Shown here: piece by piece, positions 62,692-64,000 of the stretch
Layout of the letters: every line of letters begins with the position of its first letter
How positions within the stretch are numbered: position 1 is the first letter of the stretch
From: Blautia obeum ATCC 29174
Lineage (GTDB): Bacteria > Bacillota > Clostridia > Lachnospirales > Lachnospiraceae
Direction: 5' to 3'
Assembly: GCF_025147765.1 (NCBI RefSeq)
Contig: NZ_CP102265.1
Location: 3,585,957 to 3,649,956, forward strand
Length of the DNA: 64,000 nucleotides
Notes under the pieces: model-generated
What the model saw: only the letters and a program-made list of their open reading frames with translations
Told to the model about the DNA's origin: nothing
Database searches by the model: none
Made by a program: the position numbers and the translations under genes

Positions 62692-62898
62692 TTATGGTAC
62701 GGGATCATATCCTCCATGAGAAAAAGGATTACAGCGTAATATTCTCCATACTGCAAGTAATCCTCCCTTAAGCGCACCATATTTTTCGATTGCTTCCAAA
62801 CCATATTGAGAACATGTGGGAATATAAGGACACTTTGTTCTCTTCATCGGTGAAATATAGATCTGATAGAGTCGTATCATTTTAATAAGAAGTTTCTT
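62692..62898 (-). CDS. yidD: Membrane protein insertion efficiency factor YidD
   Basis: 68 residues from the ATG at 62898 with GAGGAACGG upstream. KRTKCPYIPTCSQYGLEAIE and ILRCNPFSHGGYDPVP are the family's motifs. Overlaps the end of rnpA by 17 bp. Confidence 0.96.
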   Translation of the reverse strand, partial: KKLLIKMIRLYQIYISPMKRTKCPYIPTCSQYGLEAIEKYGALKGGLLAVWRILRCNPFSHGGYDPVP

Positions 62899-63241
62899 CA
62901 TCCGTTCCTCCTGCAATTGCATGCTTCTGTGCCAGATTCATAAAGGCACTCTCAATCTCCTGATAGCTTCTGTCCTTTGCAGAATTACGGGCGATCACTA
63001 CAATATCAAGATTTCTGTCAAATTTTTCTTCATTTAAACGATAGCTTTCTCTGATCAGCCTGGTGAGTCTGTGGCGAACCACACTATTCCCTACTTTTTT
63101 ACTTACTGATATTCCCAGACGATTCATCATGTGCTGATTAGGCAGCACGTACATCACCAGATACCGATTTGCTTTTGATGTTCCACGCTTGTAAACCTGT
63201 TGAAAATCTCTGTTTTTCTTTAAGGACTCTGAATATTTCAT
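62882..63241 (-). CDS. rnpA: Ribonuclease P protein component
   Basis: 119 residues. LKKNRDFQQVYKRGTSKANR, and the RNR motif region VVRHRLTRLIRESYRLNE. Helps the RNase P RNA cut tRNA 5' leaders. Confidence 0.97.
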   Translation of the reverse strand: MKYSESLKKNRDFQQVYKRGTSKANRYLVMYVLPNQHMMNRLGISVSKKVGNSVVRHRLTRLIRESYRLNEEKFDRNLDIVVIARNSAKDRSYQEIESAFMNLAQKHAIAGGTDEETSY

Positions 63242-63299
63242 CGAATCCTCCTTTTTTCATTATAGAAGAAAAGACCACATCAACTGCGGTCTTATATCT

Positions 63300-63434
63300 T
63301 TAGGCTGATAACTGTTTTCTTCCTTTTAATCTTCTGGCAGCTAATACTTTACGGCCACCTTTTGTGCTCATACGAGCTCTGAATCCATGAACTTTAGCTC
63401 TGGATCTTTTCTTTGGCTGAAATGTCATTTTCAT
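63300..63434 (-). CDS. rpmH: 50S ribosomal protein L34
   Basis: 44 residues, MKMTFQPKKRSRAKVHGFRA to KGRKQLSA, full length. AAAGGAGGTG before ATG. First gene of the rpmH-rnpA-yidD-yidC-jag group. Confidence 0.98.
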   Translation of the reverse strand: MKMTFQPKKRSRAKVHGFRARMSTKGGRKVLAARRLKGRKQLSA

Positions 63435-63497
63435 AGGTAAAGCACCTCCTTTATCTATTATAGCGTATTCGTAATATTTTCCTAGAACATCATTTCA

Positions 63498-63526
63498 ATT
63501 ATATTCATAATGACCCTGTTCGTCAA
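63498..63526 (-). promoter_or_regulatory. Promoter of rpmH
   Basis: On the minus strand TTGACG (63526-63521), 17-bp spacer, TATAAT (63503-63498), 64 bp upstream of the start codon. Confidence 0.8.
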
Positions 63527-63571
63527 GCCAAAATATTAAAAATCTCAAGAAATATCAGCATTTCAGCCAAT

Positions 63572-63850
63572 TGTGGATTAACCCACACATCTATGTGGAA
63601 AGTTATGGTTAACGTAAAGTTATCCACTTTTTGTGGATAACTTGTGGATAACTCTAATTTTTCCTGTGTTTTTATCCCCATTTTTCGACTGTTTTTTACA
63701 CAACATACTCAAAAAGACCTTTATTTTACATCTTTTTCAGTGTGGATACACTTATACACAATCCCCATAGCTCTTTTTCCACTATTTCCAATGTTATGTA
63801 AACTTATGGAGTTTTATCCACCATTTCATGGTTATACACATGTGGACAAA
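63572..63850. other. oriC: DnaA-box cluster between rpmH and dnaA
   Basis: DnaA boxes or near-matches: TGTGGATTA (63572), TTATCCACT (63620), TGTGGATAA (63632 and 63643), TGTGGATAC (63741), TTATACACA (63752 and 63832), TTATCCACC (63814), TGTGGACAA (63841). An AT-rich stretch follows, with a weak dnaA promoter candidate near 63908-63934 and AGGAGA at the window end, which should be the ribosome site of dnaA. Confidence 0.9.
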
Positions 63851-64000
63851 GTGGAAAACTATCCCCGTAACATGTGAATTTTCCCCCTTTATACCCCCAA
63901 TTAACCGTTGCTAATCACGCGAATTTATTATAATATATAAAAGGATATTTATGTCTTTTGACTTATACTATAAACTTTCAAAAAACCAGGAGATAGAAAC

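Overview
The window reads as chromosome of a low-to-middle GC Firmicute of the Lachnospiraceae (Blautia-like; a family-level inference from gene content, not a database match). It ends just before dnaA: the last 10 kb is the conserved rpmH-rnpA-yidD-yidC-jag-mnmE-mnmG-rsmG block, followed by a field of DnaA boxes (oriC). A ParAB system with five perfect parS sites lies 21-24 kb from it.

Region 1 (1 to about 20,230) is the right part of an integrative and conjugative element (ICE) of the Tn1549/CD1115 kind. Leftward come a coupling protein, a PcfB-like protein, small conserved ICE proteins, a 1753-residue cell-wall-anchored Cna-B adhesin and a sigma-70-like factor. Then come a YolD/Y-family polymerase pair facing an XRE regulator plus ImmA-type protease, a run of small cargo genes separated by a repeated leader, a RepA_N initiator with iterons inside its gene, and a ParB-ParA-ParB group. 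It stops at a tRNA-Arg(CCT) whose 3' end faces the element, a plausible attachment site. Integrase and relaxase are not in the window and would lie to the left.

Region 2 (20.3-33.5 kb) is chromosomal and worn: a sugar-sensor-like diguanylate cyclase, a 5'-truncated phosphopentomutase, 3' remnants of two MATE genes and of a receiver domain, an HD-GYP signalling protein, a GH3-family protein with a methyltransferase-like membrane protein, an intact MATE pump with a divergent Lrp/AsnC regulator, DegV and a class II aldolase.

Region 3 (33.6-40.1 kb) holds an LTA-synthase-like sulfatase, DUF3881, serS, DUF4446 and parB-parA. Region 4 (40.2-43.1 kb) is the most unusual stretch: about 3 kb without convincing genes, made of four copies of a 181-nt long hairpin, four copies of a 119-bp structured repeat and five parS sites, partly as a tandem duplication of about 657 bp.

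Region 5 (43.4-56 kb) has a NarL-type two-component system beside a divergent ABC-2 exporter with GTGACA-N2-TGTCAC operators, an alpha/beta-hydrolase lacking the usual serine, a threonine aldolase and a Gld-type ABC operon (ATPase, permease, GldG-like, DUF4340). Region 6 (56-64 kb) is the oriC-proximal housekeeping operon and oriC.
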